64,000 nucleotides of DNA, from the NCBI GenBank assembly GCA_027574665.1, contig CM050666.1, positions 5,580,001 to 5,644,000 on the forward strand. Direction: 5' to 3'. Below the pieces are notes generated by a model. It saw nothing but the letters and a program-made list of their open reading frames with translations, had not been told where the DNA came from and made no database searches. Positions 29,592 to 44,021 of this stretch are shown here, piece after piece. The position numbers were made by a program, and so were the translations under genes. Source of the DNA: Rhynochetos jubatus (lineage: Eukaryota > Chordata > Aves > Eurypygiformes > Rhynochetidae). The first letter of the stretch is position 1. Each line of letters starts with the position of its first letter.

Positions 29592-29604
29592 CCCCCCCCC
29601 CCCC
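29592..29604 (+). repeat. Poly-C run, 13 bases
   Basis: An uninterrupted run of 13 C lies after GATGCACA. It is a simple-sequence tract in non-coding DNA, with quadruplex potential on the minus strand. I see no gene association. Confidence 0.85.
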
Positions 29605-30826
29605 ACTACCGTGAGCTTCCTCAAACAGGTGCCCCCAGACTAAAACCTCAGCCTTCCCAGGCAGGCTGAACTAACGCAGCCTCAAGCATCCTGTACCAGT
29701 GCTCCCGCGGGGCTGTTTGTGCACAGGTTGGGAATGTTCAGCCCTCGGCGCATTTATTTCCTATCCGTATGAAAAGGAGGTGCAGGTGAGAGGATGTAAT
29801 TTTAACTGAGTCAGCCCAAGTTAAAAAATACGCTTGCACGCGTGTGTGCCTGCACGTGCCAACGCGGACGTCTTCCCCGCCCCTGCGGACAGCTGCACTT
29901 CGCCTCAGCGGGTGGCTGTACAGGCAGGTCCCGCGGGAACTGGGGTGCCCCCGTCCCTGCAGATTTCCAGAATGTTCTGTGGCTGAAAGGTGATAACGCA
30001 GGGGAATCCGCGGGCTTGCGCTGCGTTTCAGGAAAAAGATGCGTCTCTCCAGACGTGCTCATCACCCACCCCCACCTCGGCACCCGCAGCCCTGTCACGA
30101 GAGTACCGCAGCCCGTATTGACTTGCGTTCTGAACGCTCCCGTTCTAGAACGCAGATGACGCCGTTCCACAGCTAAGGTCGCACAGGCATTCGGTGGGAG
30201 TTCAGTGCTGGTCTGAGGTCCAAGTTCAGAGCCCAGCTCACCGGACTCATCTCTAGACAATAACATTTTTCTGCTTGGCAGAGAGGTGGGAGCTTCCAGC
30301 TCTGCAAGAATCCTGAGGTCCTCAGACGGAGGCACAGGCATACACAGCACAGACTGGCGTAATTTCTCAATAGAAGTGGCATAAAAGTAAAGCAAATTAG
30401 GTCAGTTCTTCCACTGGGCTCCAAAGAACACCCAGTTACCAGAACGAACATAACCATCTTTAATAAGTACGCGGGCTTGGAGGCCGGACCGTTTGTTCAA
30501 GTGCCGTACAGACACCAGCTCTCGCTACTGGCAGAGGAGGCCTGTGAACCAGAGCCCCAAGGCTGATGCAAGAGAAACTACGGGCATCCCAAGCTGCTTT
30601 CCTCAGCAGAGAACAACCCTATTAGTCCGAGAAAGTCCCCCGCCTGCTTTCTCTCTGAGTAATTAAGAGTGAAATCCTCCTCTCGGTGACCCCACTGCTC
30701 TCAGCCTGGGCTGATTTACACATGAAAGGAACCCTCTGAGGGGCTTTCTCCCTTTCACATTCACAACCAGGCAGGACCTATAAATAAAACCTTTCTGAAA
30801 ACAGGAGCTTTCAAAAAGGTCTGTGT

Positions 30827-30970
30827 ATGTGCGCAAATGTACACGGGAGAAGGGGAATGGACGCGCGCACTTGGGAATGCGTGTGTTTTCACGCCCGCGT
30901 GAAGGGCGGTGAGAAGAACGCGCGCTCACACACCTGCCGCGCGCACCGTACGCGGGTGTGCGAGCGAGCA
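30827..30970. other. CpG- and GT-dense block with alternating purine/pyrimidine runs
   Basis: Repeated GCGCGC, GTGTGTG and CACACAC steps alternate here, surrounded by ordinary composition. A perfect 6-base stem (TTCACG ... CGTGAA, 4-base loop) lies at 30,888-30,903. The alternation favours Z-DNA, and the CpG density suggests an unmethylated regulatory site. No gene start was recognised next to it. Confidence 0.5.
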
Positions 30971-33578
30971 CAGGTAGCGGGACGCTTACAGGAGCGAGAG
31001 GGCATGGCCAGGCTGGTTTCCAGCTAGCACGGCTCCGGAGGATGTTCTCCCCAGCCAGCTGAGTCACCCTGGAGTTACACGTGAGCCAAGTGAGAGCAGA
31101 TTTAGACCCAGCTGTGCACGTGAGAGGACGTTCGTGGTGCACTTTCCCCCCACAAAGCAGTAAAGTACTTGCAGAACAAAGCACTAGTGTTTCACGTTGC
31201 TTTGGCTATAACGCGGGAGGTAGCAGAGACGCAGGTCCCGGGGCGCGTGTTCCCATGGCTTTGACAGAAGGCGAGATTTTTAAACGGGTGCATCTTCTCG
31301 GCAGCCTGGGACAGAGAGGGGAGTGTTGCATCTTCCAGAGCTCCCCTTGTTCAAAAGTAACTCTTAGAGCTTGTTGGAACACAAAACCCCTCAAAGTTTG
31401 AAAAATAAACAACGGGATTGACGCCATGGAAATCAAGGTCAGAAAAATCAGACTATGACTGCCTTGACAGTAGCTTATAAACCCAAAAATGCCTAGAGAT
31501 GAACGTGTACCCTTCCTCGCTGTCCTGCTCACCCCTGTATCTATGGAGTCAGGAGGCCTAAGGAGGACCCTACACAGCTTCCAGGAAACCCGCGGTGAGC
31601 GTGACCCTGCCCTAATACAAAACAGGTGCCGGAGCTCTGAGCAGAGCCAGGACAGACTGCGGGGTTCCATAAAGCAGGTACCGGTCTGGAGTCTTTGCCC
31701 CCATAAGAGGAGGCATTTTAAGACCTGGCTACAATGTGATAATTTGAGAACTGCAAACTATTTTACTCCACCGCTCCCCACCCGCCGAATGATTTGCCTA
31801 CCGAAACCGCCGCCGTGCCCTGCGCTAACGCCAGCAGCCAGGCTACACGTGCGCTAGCGCCACTGGAGCTGCACCGCTGCTTGGGGGGACACTCCGGGGT
31901 GCTGCACCCCGCACCGTTCTGACTTCATCACTGCTAATCGCAGCTCTTAGACCTCGCCCCTACCCAATTCTTGCGCAAACATTTGGAAGAAGCAGGCAGA
32001 GAAAGGCACAAAGCAGGCGCGCAAAGCCGCGCAGAAGGGCACAAAGCGCAGAACGTCCCCTCTGCCAGTTCAGTAAACTCTTCCCAGCCCCTTGGCACCA
32101 GGCAGGAGTTCGTGAGCAGGGATGCAGGGCTCCCCTCCTACTGAACTCGCAGCTAAAGCCCTCCCCCAGTTCCCAGGGTCTTCAAATGAAGATTTGCATA
32201 GTACTTCCAGATCATTCCCGGGAGAAGGGACAATGGCTCTCTCAACGCCCTCTTCCCCCCTCCCTCCTTCACTCACAAAGCTGATAAAGCCCTGGTGAGA
32301 AGGGGAACAAAGGGTTTACAGATGGCAGAATATTGATTTCCGCAGTTCCAGGACGGCGGGGAGAAGATGAAGAACCCCCCCCAAACTCTGGGAAGTTTGA
32401 GACGCGGGCGCCGCCTCTGCGGCACAAACTCCGTGTTTGCTGGGAGTCTCTGCTGGAGGAAACGCTGCTATTCCAGAGGGACGAGCAGGTCCCTGGAAAC
32501 TTGAAAATGCAGAGAGATGAGATTACAGTCTGAAATCCCAGCGCGCACGTTTGTTCCCAAACCTCCTAAACGGAGAGGCGGTTCCAGTGACAGCAGTTTG
32601 CCACCAGGCGGGCCAGCCCGGCATTGCTCCAGCGCCCCCGGCCCCAGCTCAGGGGGGACAGAAAACACCTCTAAAACATCAGGGGTTCCTGCTGTCCTGT
32701 CCTCCCCGCTATCCACCGCTGCAGCTAGGAAAAACAAGAGAAGGGCAGAAGATGAGTCTTTGGAAAGCGGCCTTTGACTCGGAATCACAGAGGAACCTCC
32801 CAGTCCTTAACTCCCTGACTTTTAGGGCCAGTACCTGAAGGCTGAGGCTTCCTGCCTCCACACGCGTGTCCCTGCTCAGTGCCCATGAACCCTGGCTTTC
32901 TCTAGTGCTACAAACACTCTTCTGCAGCTTAGCGAGCCGACTCCTCTGACCAACGCCAGCTCGCGGCAATCGGTCCCATTTTGCTAAACTGAAGAGCGAT
33001 ACGATCCCAACGGGCTCGGATCAGATGCTGAACACCACGGCTGCAAGCCCCAAGGAGACATCTACTGCGCGGGCGAGCGGGACTGCAGGAGTTGGGGCCT
33101 GACCTCCACCTGTGCCACCACCGCGCTGCAGTCTTCTCAAACTGCCCGGCTCCAGCACTTTGTATGTTTGGGGGTTTTTTCCTTTTTCAGAGCTAGCTCT
33201 GTAGCATTCCTGCACTCAGCAGGCTCCCAGGATGCTGGATCTTTTTGAAAAGCATACATGTCGAAAATTCCTCAAAATGCTGGATTTAGGACTGGATTGT
33301 AAAGGTGATCATCTAGTGCTATAGGCCTCCAAACAGGTCAGCTTTGGAAAAACTCACATGCAGTCCTCTCTGCCAGGCAGCAGTGCATACCAGGGAGCAC
33401 AGGAGGGGATCCCACGCCACAGGTCACCAACCCCGAGCTACAGAGCCAGCGGCTGAGTTGCCTCTTCACGGGTACTAGCCCCCCGTGAAAGCACGCTGTC
33501 GGGATGAGCGCAGTCCTCCCGGCGACAACAGCTGTTACGTATTACACCGTTGGGTGTATTTCATACAACTGTACCAAA

Positions 33579-33626
33579 GCATCCTCCACACCACTTCCCA
33601 AAACATCCTCCACACCACTTCCCAAA
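33579..33626 (+). repeat. Tandem duplication of a 24-base unit
   Basis: The unit GCATCCTCCACACCACTTCC plus CAAA is present twice in succession, the second copy starting AACATCC, followed by a third partial ACATCC. It is a short local duplication in non-coding DNA. Confidence 0.85.
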
Positions 33627-36239
33627 ACATCCAGCTTTCTTCACACACCTCGTATCTCAAGGAGAATAAATTCTTCACGCAGAATCTTTCCTGTCTTCCA
33701 GCAGTCACTCCCAATTTAAGCCACATTTAAAGATGATGTGAATCAGACCCATTAGACCCCTGACATACCCAATGCAGAGATTAATCACAACTGTTGGGAT
33801 GGTAAAGCCTAAGAATATGCTGGTTTAAATCAGCGTAACTCAGACCATCATGAAACTGCCACCATACTCAGGTTCAGGACAGAGCCAAACCCCCTTTTCA
33901 GCTGCGCTCCATGAGCCACTTGGAGCTCCGTGGGTGGAAGAATTAAGGAACACTTAACCTGGGGCAGCTGTGCTAAGAGTTGCCACTACTACTACGTACT
34001 ACTCTCTGTGAGCATTTTCTCTGAAGAGGATTTTTCAGACTGTCAGAGGAGTGAAGGTGTCAGGGAGAACTCGGGAGAAGCACACCTTGGCTGCTCTCGC
34101 CTGCTGAAGGCTGGCCCGCTGTCTTTTGAGGCTGCTGTAGCAGCAGAGCTCACACATGCTTTTTAGTGAGTACCACTTTAGGCTTATTTCCTCTCCCTAG
34201 ACAAAGTTTGCTTCTTGTTTTGCTGATCCCTTTTTGTTTTCTCTCCTTTGTAAACATTAGTGTCTGTTGCTTACTTAGCATTCTCTTACTACAAACAAGG
34301 AGTTTTATTTACATAGCTCTTGCTAGAAAAACACCACCATGATTTGCTTTAGGATGCAGAACTTAATCTTGGTTTCACCACTTAAATGCTACACAAAATA
34401 ATTCTTCTATCTTCTGATCCCAAGCAAAGTCACATGCAAATTCCTTTACAAAGAAGTCTGATGTTACACATATCCCAAGCCTGAATCCAAAGGATGCAGG
34501 TGGAGAAAGGCACAATCTATGGCCACCGTGGGCCAGCACGGTCCCAACCTCATTCGGCAAAGCAGATGTGCGTGCACGTGGTGACCTGCAGCGGTTCCAG
34601 GTCTGTACGGTACAAAACGCGTCGTGTCAACAACGACAGAACGCTTCTGTAGGTACACACAATGCCACAAGGGAGTAACTTCTTTCCGTATGGAAGCAAG
34701 ACAGTTCTTAAACTGATCTATTAGGTGAAATAATATGAAAGCCAGTTACTGGAAGCGGTAATTCTGATTTAATAAAGAGAATAACAAACCAACTAAAGTA
34801 TTTACTAACAGGTTAAACTGCAGAGATACAGTAAACAAACAACTGAGCAATATTTTTATGCCAAGGTATGTTTCACAACAGCCTTCCAAGGTCCCAGTCA
34901 TCTAACCATTCCTATATACTACACAGGAGCCATGCTCCAAGTGAAAAAGGAGTCATGCTCCCGGGCAGCAAACACGGCTCCCTCCCACCTAACAACCATG
35001 CTGTGACAGCAACCAGCCACGCTGGTCTTCCCAAGAGAAAAACAGATCATTCCTGTGGGAGCAAGGTGAGATGTGAGCCTGGACTGCCCCTGGCCACGGC
35101 AGCAACGAGCAATAACATCATCCCAAACCAGGGCTGCGCTCTTGCGCTTTCCTTCAGCTCCTCTTCACCGTTCACAGGTGCCTGCTCCATGAGACAGACA
35201 GACCTCCTTCAACGAACACTCATTACCTCCTTCATGGGAAAATGCAGCTCCTTCATCATCATTTGCTCACAGACCAGCCCTTCCCACCCACCCTTCCCAA
35301 AAGCCCTTTTTCTCTGCTTTCCAACTCTGTCTCAGTCTCCGCATCCGCTACAAGAATCCTCTCATTTTACCACAGGGCTGTTTGAAAACATACTCTCCAT
35401 CTCTCTGGTTTCTACCAAAGGTCAACCATCAGGCTCCAATAAGGAATTGCAATAAAATAGGACCTAGATAGCTGCAAATTAATTCTGATGGGTTTTTCTC
35501 TGAAGCTCTTGTGTTTATTCAAGTGATGTTATTATTTCAGCAGGATCATCCCAGGAATGCATGTAATTAAAGCCACGTCAGTGGTTACAAAATTGCAGTT
35601 CATTAACAACAAGCATCTTTTTACTGCCATAATCGAAACAGATGTTTATATCCCAGCGATGGTTTGTCCCGACTGTGAGAAAGTCCCATTAACAAACCCA
35701 ACAGCCCTTCTCTGCTGCTGCATGAAAGTACAGCCCAGGGAGTTCCACACGGAACACGCAGGGCTGTCTCCCAGGCCACCTGCACCGAACACACAGCCTC
35801 CAGAACTCCCTCGTGGGCTCCCACACGGGGAGACCCCCCTCCCCAGCTTCCCCTGCACAGGCCACAGATCAGCGTGCCACCTGCAGCTCCGGAGAGCCGT
35901 GTGCTCACAGGTGCCACCCCTTGTCACCCTCCAACTCCCAGCAGTAGCCAGTACAGACCACCGCCAGGCCCCACAGCAGACACCCTCCTCCCTGCCCCAG
36001 CCCCTGCGCCCCCCGCAGCCCCCCCGGGCACCAGGCCCCTCGCTCCCAGCGGACTCTCGGCCAGCCCCACTCGAGGGCCCCTCAGCCCCCTCTCACGCCC
36101 GGGGTGTCCCCTGCACACTCCCATCCCCACAACGCCAGAACTGCTCCCGGGCCAGCCCTCCACAAGCCCCAGCCCCGCTCCCCAGCGCGGCGCCCCTCCA
36201 CCCTTACAGACACGCCGCGCCCGGCGCGTCACTAACGGC

Positions 36240-36426
36240 TCCGCCCCCCCCCCTCCGGCGCATGCGCAATCAGGCGCCTCGGCCCGCTGCGGCTCAAGGT
36301 CAGGCTGGCGGTGGGAGCGAAGTGCGCATGCTCGGAGCTGCTCGGCGGCGGTACGCGCAGCTACCGTGTCCCCCCGCCGGCCGCCGTCGGTTCCGGTTCC
36401 GGTGAGCGCCCGAGGACGCTGAGGGC
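36240..36426 (+). promoter_or_regulatory. COX6A1 promoter, CpG island with NRF-1 and ETS-type sites
   Basis: The sequence is GC-rich and TATA-less. GCGCATGCGC at 36,258-36,267 is a perfect NRF-1 palindrome, and TGCGCATGCT at 36,323-36,332 is a near match. TTCCGGTTCCGG at about 36,391-36,402 gives two adjacent ETS/GABP (NRF-2) cores just upstream of the start codon. NRF-1 and NRF-2 sites are typical of nuclear genes for respiratory-chain subunits, so this promoter is likely co-regulated with mitochondrial biogenesis. Site occupancy is inferred. Confidence 0.75.
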
Positions 36427-37575
36427 ATGGCGGCGCTCGGAAGGGTCTCCCGGCTGCTGCTCGCCGCCGCCCCGCGCTCCCTGCCCGGGCGGAGCATGTC
36501 GGCCGCGGCCCACGAGGGCGGCGGAGGTAACCGGGGCTCCGCGGGACGGGGGCGCCGCCGGGGCGTGCGGGGCAGCGCCGCGCTGCCCTTGACAGCCGCC
36601 GCCCTTCGCGGGGATGCGCCGCGGGAGCGGGAGCGCTGCGGCTCGAGCCGTGCGGGAGCTGCCTGTCCTGCCCGCTGCAGACGGGGGGGAGGCCCGGCGG
36701 CGGCGAGAGGCGCCGCGTCACGCCCCGTTAGGGTGCTGGTTGCGTTCAGCGGGCTCTCGCGGCGCTGACGGCAGCGGTGCGTGTTGTTCTGATTGACGTC
36801 ACGCTTTCTGCCAGCCCGCCTGTGGAAGCGCTTGAGCCTCATCGTGGCCCTGCCCGCGGTTGGCGTGTGCATGCTGAACTGCTACCTGAAAGCGCAGGAA
36901 GAGCACAAACACGAGCGACCCGAGTTTATTCCCTACGCTCACCTCCGGATCCGGACCAAGGTACGTTCGCCCCCTCTGTTCTCGCGCGGTTGCAGAGCTC
37001 CCTCCGGGATTACAGCAGCATCTCTTGCCTGCTACGTGAGGTGCTGCGTACGTAGCCGTGTTCGTAACCCGCGGCTTCGTTTCTGAGCCAGCAGAGGAGA
37101 ATGTCACCGCTCAGCTGAAGTACCCGTGATACTCACAGGCCTTCCCACCCCCAAGTAATCCTGCTCGTGTCTTTCAGAAAAACGGTTCAGTCTAGAGCTG
37201 CTGTGCTTGCCTCAGAATAACACAGATTAAGCTTACGGAGGAGACCCCAAATTCCCAAAACCGGGGTCCTCAGTAGCACGGCTGATCTTTAAGCAAGAGC
37301 AAAGGTCTTGTCGAGAAACGGTGGCTCCCAGCTAAGGGAGGCTGTTTTCCTGCTCCCAGGGAAGGTGCCAACCTGCTTAATCCCTCAGCCCGTCAGGCTG
37401 CGTGAAGGTTTAGTCCTTCCTGCCGTTGACTTCCTGTGCTGTGTAGATCGTTCCGTGAGCTGCCGCTGCCTTATTTTCTTTCTTCTTTCGACAGCCGTTC
37501 CCCTGGGGTGACGGGAACAAAACTCTGTTCCACAACCCCCACGTTAATGCTCTCCCAACCGGTTATGAAGATTAA
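36427..37575 (+). CDS. COX6A1: Cytochrome c oxidase subunit 6A1, mitochondrial (3 exons)
   Basis: Subunit VIa of respiratory complex IV in the inner mitochondrial membrane, where it stabilises and modulates the dimeric oxidase. Coding exons are 36,427-36,526, 36,815-36,960 and 37,495-37,575, all with GT-AG introns and consistent phases, giving 108 residues (the human protein has 109). Residues 1 to about 25 form an Arg/Leu/Ala-rich mitochondrial presequence. The family core follows: ARLWKRLS, a single membrane helix ([14 protein letters not shown]), then [21 protein letters not shown]-type sequence and the conserved FPWGDGN and FHNPHVN motifs, ending GYED. I chose COX6A1 over the muscle paralogue COX6A2 from its position beside TRIAP1 and GATC. 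The start codon lies 25 bases after the ETS pair and is the only ATG giving a full presequence. No defect is seen. Confidence 0.97.
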
Positions 37576-37725
37576 AAGTGAGATCCTGACCACAGCCAGA
37601 ATTTTGGCTCTTTCCATCACGGATCAGAACGTTGTGTGGGAACCATCATTAAGAAATCCCACGGTCCTTCCGCGATGAAGCTGAACGGCATTGTGGCCCG
37701 TCTGTGCTTGTGTAGAGATCCTTTA

Positions 37726-37731
37726 AATAAA
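37726..37731 (+). terminator. COX6A1 polyadenylation signal AATAAA
   Basis: AATAAA lies 150 bases after the COX6A1 stop codon, giving a short 3' UTR as is usual for this gene. It is the first canonical hexamer on the plus strand after the stop. Confidence 0.8.
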
Positions 37732-37739
37732 CAACTCTG

Positions 37740-40144
37740 AACTTGAACTTAGGCTCTGACTTGTTTGTTAATCCACAGCAGTTCTTTTTTGCTTAGAACA
37801 CTGAGGCTTCCCACAGGATGCAGTGCAGGAGCAAAGGGGGTTGGCTGCCTGAACGTGAATATCTGCTCCTGCCTCTGGTAACGCTAACAACAGGAAGGCG
37901 TTGGGCGTAGGGCATTACTCGTTCTTCGTGTCTGGGTTAACTGATCACTGTAAACCCACAGCTCTCAGCCAGCGGAACAGGTCTCAGGCTAATGCTGTCG
38001 ATTAAAACTCAGTATACGCCGAAGCACATTCTCCATGGTCAGCTATTGCAATATTTATTAACAGCCATGAAGGCAGTTTTCTCTTGGCCCCTTCCGGGAG
38101 AGGGCACGGCAGCAGAGATGTTTAATTAAGCTCTGCGTGCCTTCACTACGTTAATCCTCTAAACTCCCCAGTGTATCAGCACCTGTGTTGCTCACAACTC
38201 CGCTTCGCCTCGAGCTGCGGTCTGGGCGTACGAAGCCTCTCGTACGGGTGTTGCGAACGAAAACAGTTTTGCTCCATCGCGTATGTCTGTATAACGTACG
38301 TACACGGTGTCCCTCAGCACCTGTGTAACCCAGAGGAGCTTAACTACCTCCCGCAGCTAACAGCCCCGAGTCTGTCCCAGGACAATATCCATGCCAACCG
38401 TTTTCCAATCCCTTCTGCAGCTTGTGGGTTTGTGTGGTACCGCAGAGCGCTGCGTCTTCGCTGTCCTTAGTGCTGTTTTCCCCAAAAGGAAGAACGCGGC
38501 AGCTGACTCGCCGTCCGTGCCGAGTGAGAATCTCGACGTGGGCGCTGCGGGATGCCCTGCCCCGCGTTTCAATGCAACATATTTCATCCGCTCGGGAGTA
38601 AAATGACTGCTGAGTACAGCTCCTCTGTGTTAAAAGCACAGAGCAAGGCACAAGGGCATAGTTATTTTAAGCTGACAAGATTGCACTACGTTTATTCCAA
38701 CATGAAGATCATAGAAAAGCAAAGTGGTTGTACATGTTATTCCTTAAAAAAAAGAAAGCTGCATATTTGTCAGTCCTCAAAATGCAATTTATGATGCTTT
38801 TAGAAAGACCTATTTTTATTAATTACTATTTTCATACCCGAGTGACCCAGCAGTTTCAGTGTCAACAGCTTAAATAACTCAAAGTGCTACATTTATTTCC
38901 TGCACTGACATTGCAGTAGCTGTCTCTTGCACCGGAGAAGAGGAGCGTGGCCGAGCCGCCTCACTGCGCTCCAGGGGACGCGTTTAGGCCATCATCGAAG
39001 ACACAGGGAACGGCGGGGCCCCAGCCTGTTGTAGTTCCTGATCTTGCGCGCAGGTCCCACGCTGCTCGGCGCCTGGGGCCGTCACTGAGGGGCTGTGGTG
39101 CAGACAAGCCAGCTATTACGACTTTACACCCTTGTAGCTGCTGCAAGCGTTTGTGCAGCCCACAAGCCAGCACAAGTAACTGCTGTTTGTTCTCCTAGGC
39201 GTAAAGTGCACGCAGTTCAGGAGCAGCTTCATGAGCAAGCGAGATTCCCAAGGGGCAGCTGGGGCTTTCAATGTTATCAGCTGCCGAGCTTCAAGCCCCG
39301 ACGTCCCCCGCTGAACACAATCTAACTACCGCACGCAAAAGCCCAACAGTGGTCGTGGCCAGCCTGCTGCTTTGTGGCAGGAGGGGAAAGAACGGCCAGG
39401 GTCACGCTGCAGTTTTACTGCAGGCACGTGTAACGCTAAAGGAGAGAGAATTCAAGGTCAGGATTGTTTCAGTACCTCAGAAAAGGCTGAAGTAGCCTCT
39501 GCATTAAGTGTCCTCGGCAGCTTCTGTTGCAGGCCGCCTCCGTCCCGCCTAGAGGTCACGGATTCTAACGGACAGTTACGTACTGAATACAATATAACCT
39601 GGTTATACTTGATTTAGGGGAGTTAGTGCAGGTCCAACAGTGCTTTTATACCATCTCTGCTGCTGATACAAACCAACACTTTAGCCCCTCAGGATCACGT
39701 AAAACAAACTTCTGCCCAAATCCAGCAGCATGGAGATGAGACAAAGTAAATCAACCTCCTTCATGTGCTTTTTAAACACTTTCAAGTGTTTAACATAAAT
39801 CAGCAAGAGAAATTGGTTACAACACAACTACCTCAGCCCACTCTAGTGAGCATTCTCCCATTATTGAGTACATTCAATAGGAAGTTAGTTCAAAGGCTTT
39901 TCACGCTGTTAGATGCTGAACCGCCACCAAAATTCACTGAAAAGGAGGCAGTAGTTACCACATCACCCAGTCTTTTTTTGTGTGTGTGGGGGGGGGGGCC
40001 GTTTGTTTTCACAAGCAGAGAAGACTCCTCGCTTCCCAGAAAGCAGCTTAACAAAGGTCTCGTTCAGGTGCCATCGAGACTTACTCCCGGTGACGTTGGT
40101 TACTCCCAAGGCTCACATTAGTGACTCCATCCCTACAGCTGAGG
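37740..40144. other. Intergenic space / TRIAP1 3' UTR
   Basis: No further coding exon was recognised. On the minus strand AATAAA complements (TTTATT) occur at 38,892-38,897 and 38,815-38,820. They could end a 1.2-1.3 kb TRIAP1 3' UTR. A 12-G run lies near 39,988-39,999. Everything else looks unique and non-coding. Confidence 0.5.
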
Positions 40145-42564
<2,420 letters not shown>

Positions 42565-43380
42565 CGAAAGCCTGGAACCCAAACGCCGTTTCAGTGTTTT
42601 ACTGGGAAAAGCAAGGTTTGTGCAGTCACAGCTGAGAAACGCTGGCATGCACTTTGATCAAAAGAAGAGCACCTGCAAGGCAATTTACAGAAGGAGGAAG
42701 GTGTAAAAGCTTTAGTAGCGCTACTGAAATACTCCGTGTTTAGGACAGCGTGACGGATGGCCTTAGTGCTTTTATTTAGCAAAGTGAATTTTATGTTAAT
42801 TCTTTGAGCTACCGAATGGCTTAAAGAGAACATTAAAAGGTGAGAATTAAAATACCCAGAAATCTGTGGTTTTCCTCAACAAGTTTGCCAGGAAAATAGA
42901 GGTTGGAAGACTATTTGCCAGTTTCTCACCTTTCGCTCGCCTCTGGCTCTGACCCTGTCAGGAGTAACAAAGTCTGGTGTGGAAGAATCCGTAACAGTGC
43001 TGAGTATCTCATGGACGTACCGAGAGAACCCGGATTTCCATTACAAAAGGAAAGATGCTTTGAGATGATTCGCTCACATATTTTGCTTCTATTGAACATT
43101 TCCGTTTCACCTCTGTGCTCCATGCCTTTATGGGTTACCTCCTGTTGCCCACTTTCTGTTTTTATTCTCACAAATACCAGGAGTTGTCCATCATTTGAGA
43201 AAGAACTTTTCATACGCAGAAATAGCTGCTCTAAAATTAAAAATCTTTCCTGTAAATATTTCTGTACATCTGATGTGTGTCTAGTGATATTTCCTGGATT
43301 AAACCATTTTTTCTGTTTGAAACAAAGCATTTATGTTGTTTGTGTTATTTTAAATACTCTGTATGGCTAAACTTATTGTG

Positions 43381-43386
43381 AATAAA
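43381..43386 (+). terminator. GATC polyadenylation signal AATAAA (candidate)
   Basis: AATAAA lies about 815 bases after the GATC stop and is followed by a GT-rich stretch (TTGGTGGGTTTGTTCTG). It is the best candidate end for an AT-rich 3' UTR spanning about 42,565-43,400. An open frame at 42,903-43,370 inside that UTR has no family motif and is ignored. Confidence 0.65.
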
Positions 43387-43848
43387 GAACATAATTACTT
43401 GTAAACTTGGTGGGTTTGTTCTGTTGGCACAGTGAACTAAATATGCACTGTAACTCTCATTTTTCTGTTGGAACAGGTTGTAGAAATACAGATACCCCAG
43501 CACCCTTTAGTGCTGCAGGCAGACCTGGCTAGCAGGAAGGTAGCCATAGCTGTGTTAGAAGAAGCAGTAACTTTTCTTCCCTGATGGTGCCCTGTCCACA
43601 TACAGAGTTAAGAATCCAGAATTATTTACTCCAATTTTCACAATCTTTTCTTTTCTAGTGCGTAGAGTTACTTCCTGAGCCACACTGGAGTTTTCTTCAG
43701 GAGTGCTAGAAAAGACCCCTGAAGTTACTGCAATAAGATACTGTTCATCACCAGTTCTGAGCCTGCTCCTGAGCGCCCGGCAGGAGAAGGAAGGTAGGCT
43801 CCTCCATGGCTGTGCAGGCATATGCTTCCCCTGAGGGCAGAAATTCAC

Positions 43849-44021
43849 CTTCGGAGATCAGAACTTGATTTCATCCAGCCTACTCAGTGCATGTTCTGTA
43901 TCCTTTTGCAGAGATTCTGTCCCATTCTGGTGTTCTGTACACCTGCACAATGAACACCACCAGCTTGGTGCGTGTGTTCCTTCAGGTCCTGCCGGCTGCC
44001 TGACCGAGAAAGTCCCGAGCA
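43849..44021 (-). pseudogene. SRSF9: Decayed SRSF9 exon (second RRM), unitary pseudogene relic
   Basis: SRSF9 (SRp30c) is a splicing factor whose gene lies on the minus strand between GATC and DYNLL1 in mammals. Reading minus from 44,015, the frame gives GLSRSGSRQDLKEH, then AGVQ, ESLQKDTEHALSRLDEIKF, a stop, SPK, and a donor-like GTGAAT at 43,848. This matches the pseudo-RRM exon of SRSF9 (GLPPSGSWQDLKDH ... EYALRKLDDTKFRSHE). The hallmark SWQDLKD is now SRQDLKE, three codons are missing in the middle, and the Arg of FRSHE has become TGA, a CpG-type transition. VQ after the conserved A-V pair and HAL where SRSF9 has YAL favour SRSF9 over SRSF1. The match ends where the exon should end, which argues against a processed copy. 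No other convincing SRSF9 exon was found, only a weak Arg/Ser-rich frame at about 43,740-43,800. Confidence 0.8.

Larger units (their letters stand above)
7031..29800. other. Long non-coding stretch, no gene recognised
   Basis: About 22.8 kb without a supportable gene. The longest open frame in the AT-balanced part (21,008-21,433 on plus, 141 codons) has no family motif. A short in-frame piece ending in a good donor at about 16,391-16,460 was seen, but it has no recognisable homology. AT-rich stretches at about 15,360-15,540 and 24,000-24,180 carry many ATTA/TAAT cores and few CpGs, and are candidate conserved non-coding elements (inference from composition only). Homopolymer runs inside are listed separately. 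Confidence 0.5.
29801..36239. other. Non-coding stretch before COX6A1
   Basis: No supportable gene. Two longer open frames (34,868-35,455 and 35,557-36,405 on plus) have proline/serine-rich, low-complexity translations with no recognisable domain, and the second runs into the COX6A1 promoter CpG island. Both are treated as chance. The stretch contains a CpG/GT-dense block near 30.9 kb and a 24-base tandem repeat near 33.6 kb, listed separately. Confidence 0.5.

Noticed and set aside
34868-35455. 195-codon plus-strand frame
   Set aside because: Ser/Pro-rich translation without any motif and no exon structure. Probably chance in C/A-rich sequence.
1-36240. Search for MSI1 RRM exons on the minus strand
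   Set aside because: None seen by eye (no FIGGLSW or FVGGLS equivalents), so MSI1 is assumed to lie outside the window.
35557-36405. 282-codon frame running into the COX6A1 promoter
   Set aside because: Compositionally Pro/Ala/Ser-rich because of the CpG island. It ends inside the promoter and has no domain.
42903-43370. 155-codon frame downstream of the GATC stop
   Set aside because: Lies inside the AT-rich GATC 3' UTR before its AATAAA, with no motif and no separate promoter.
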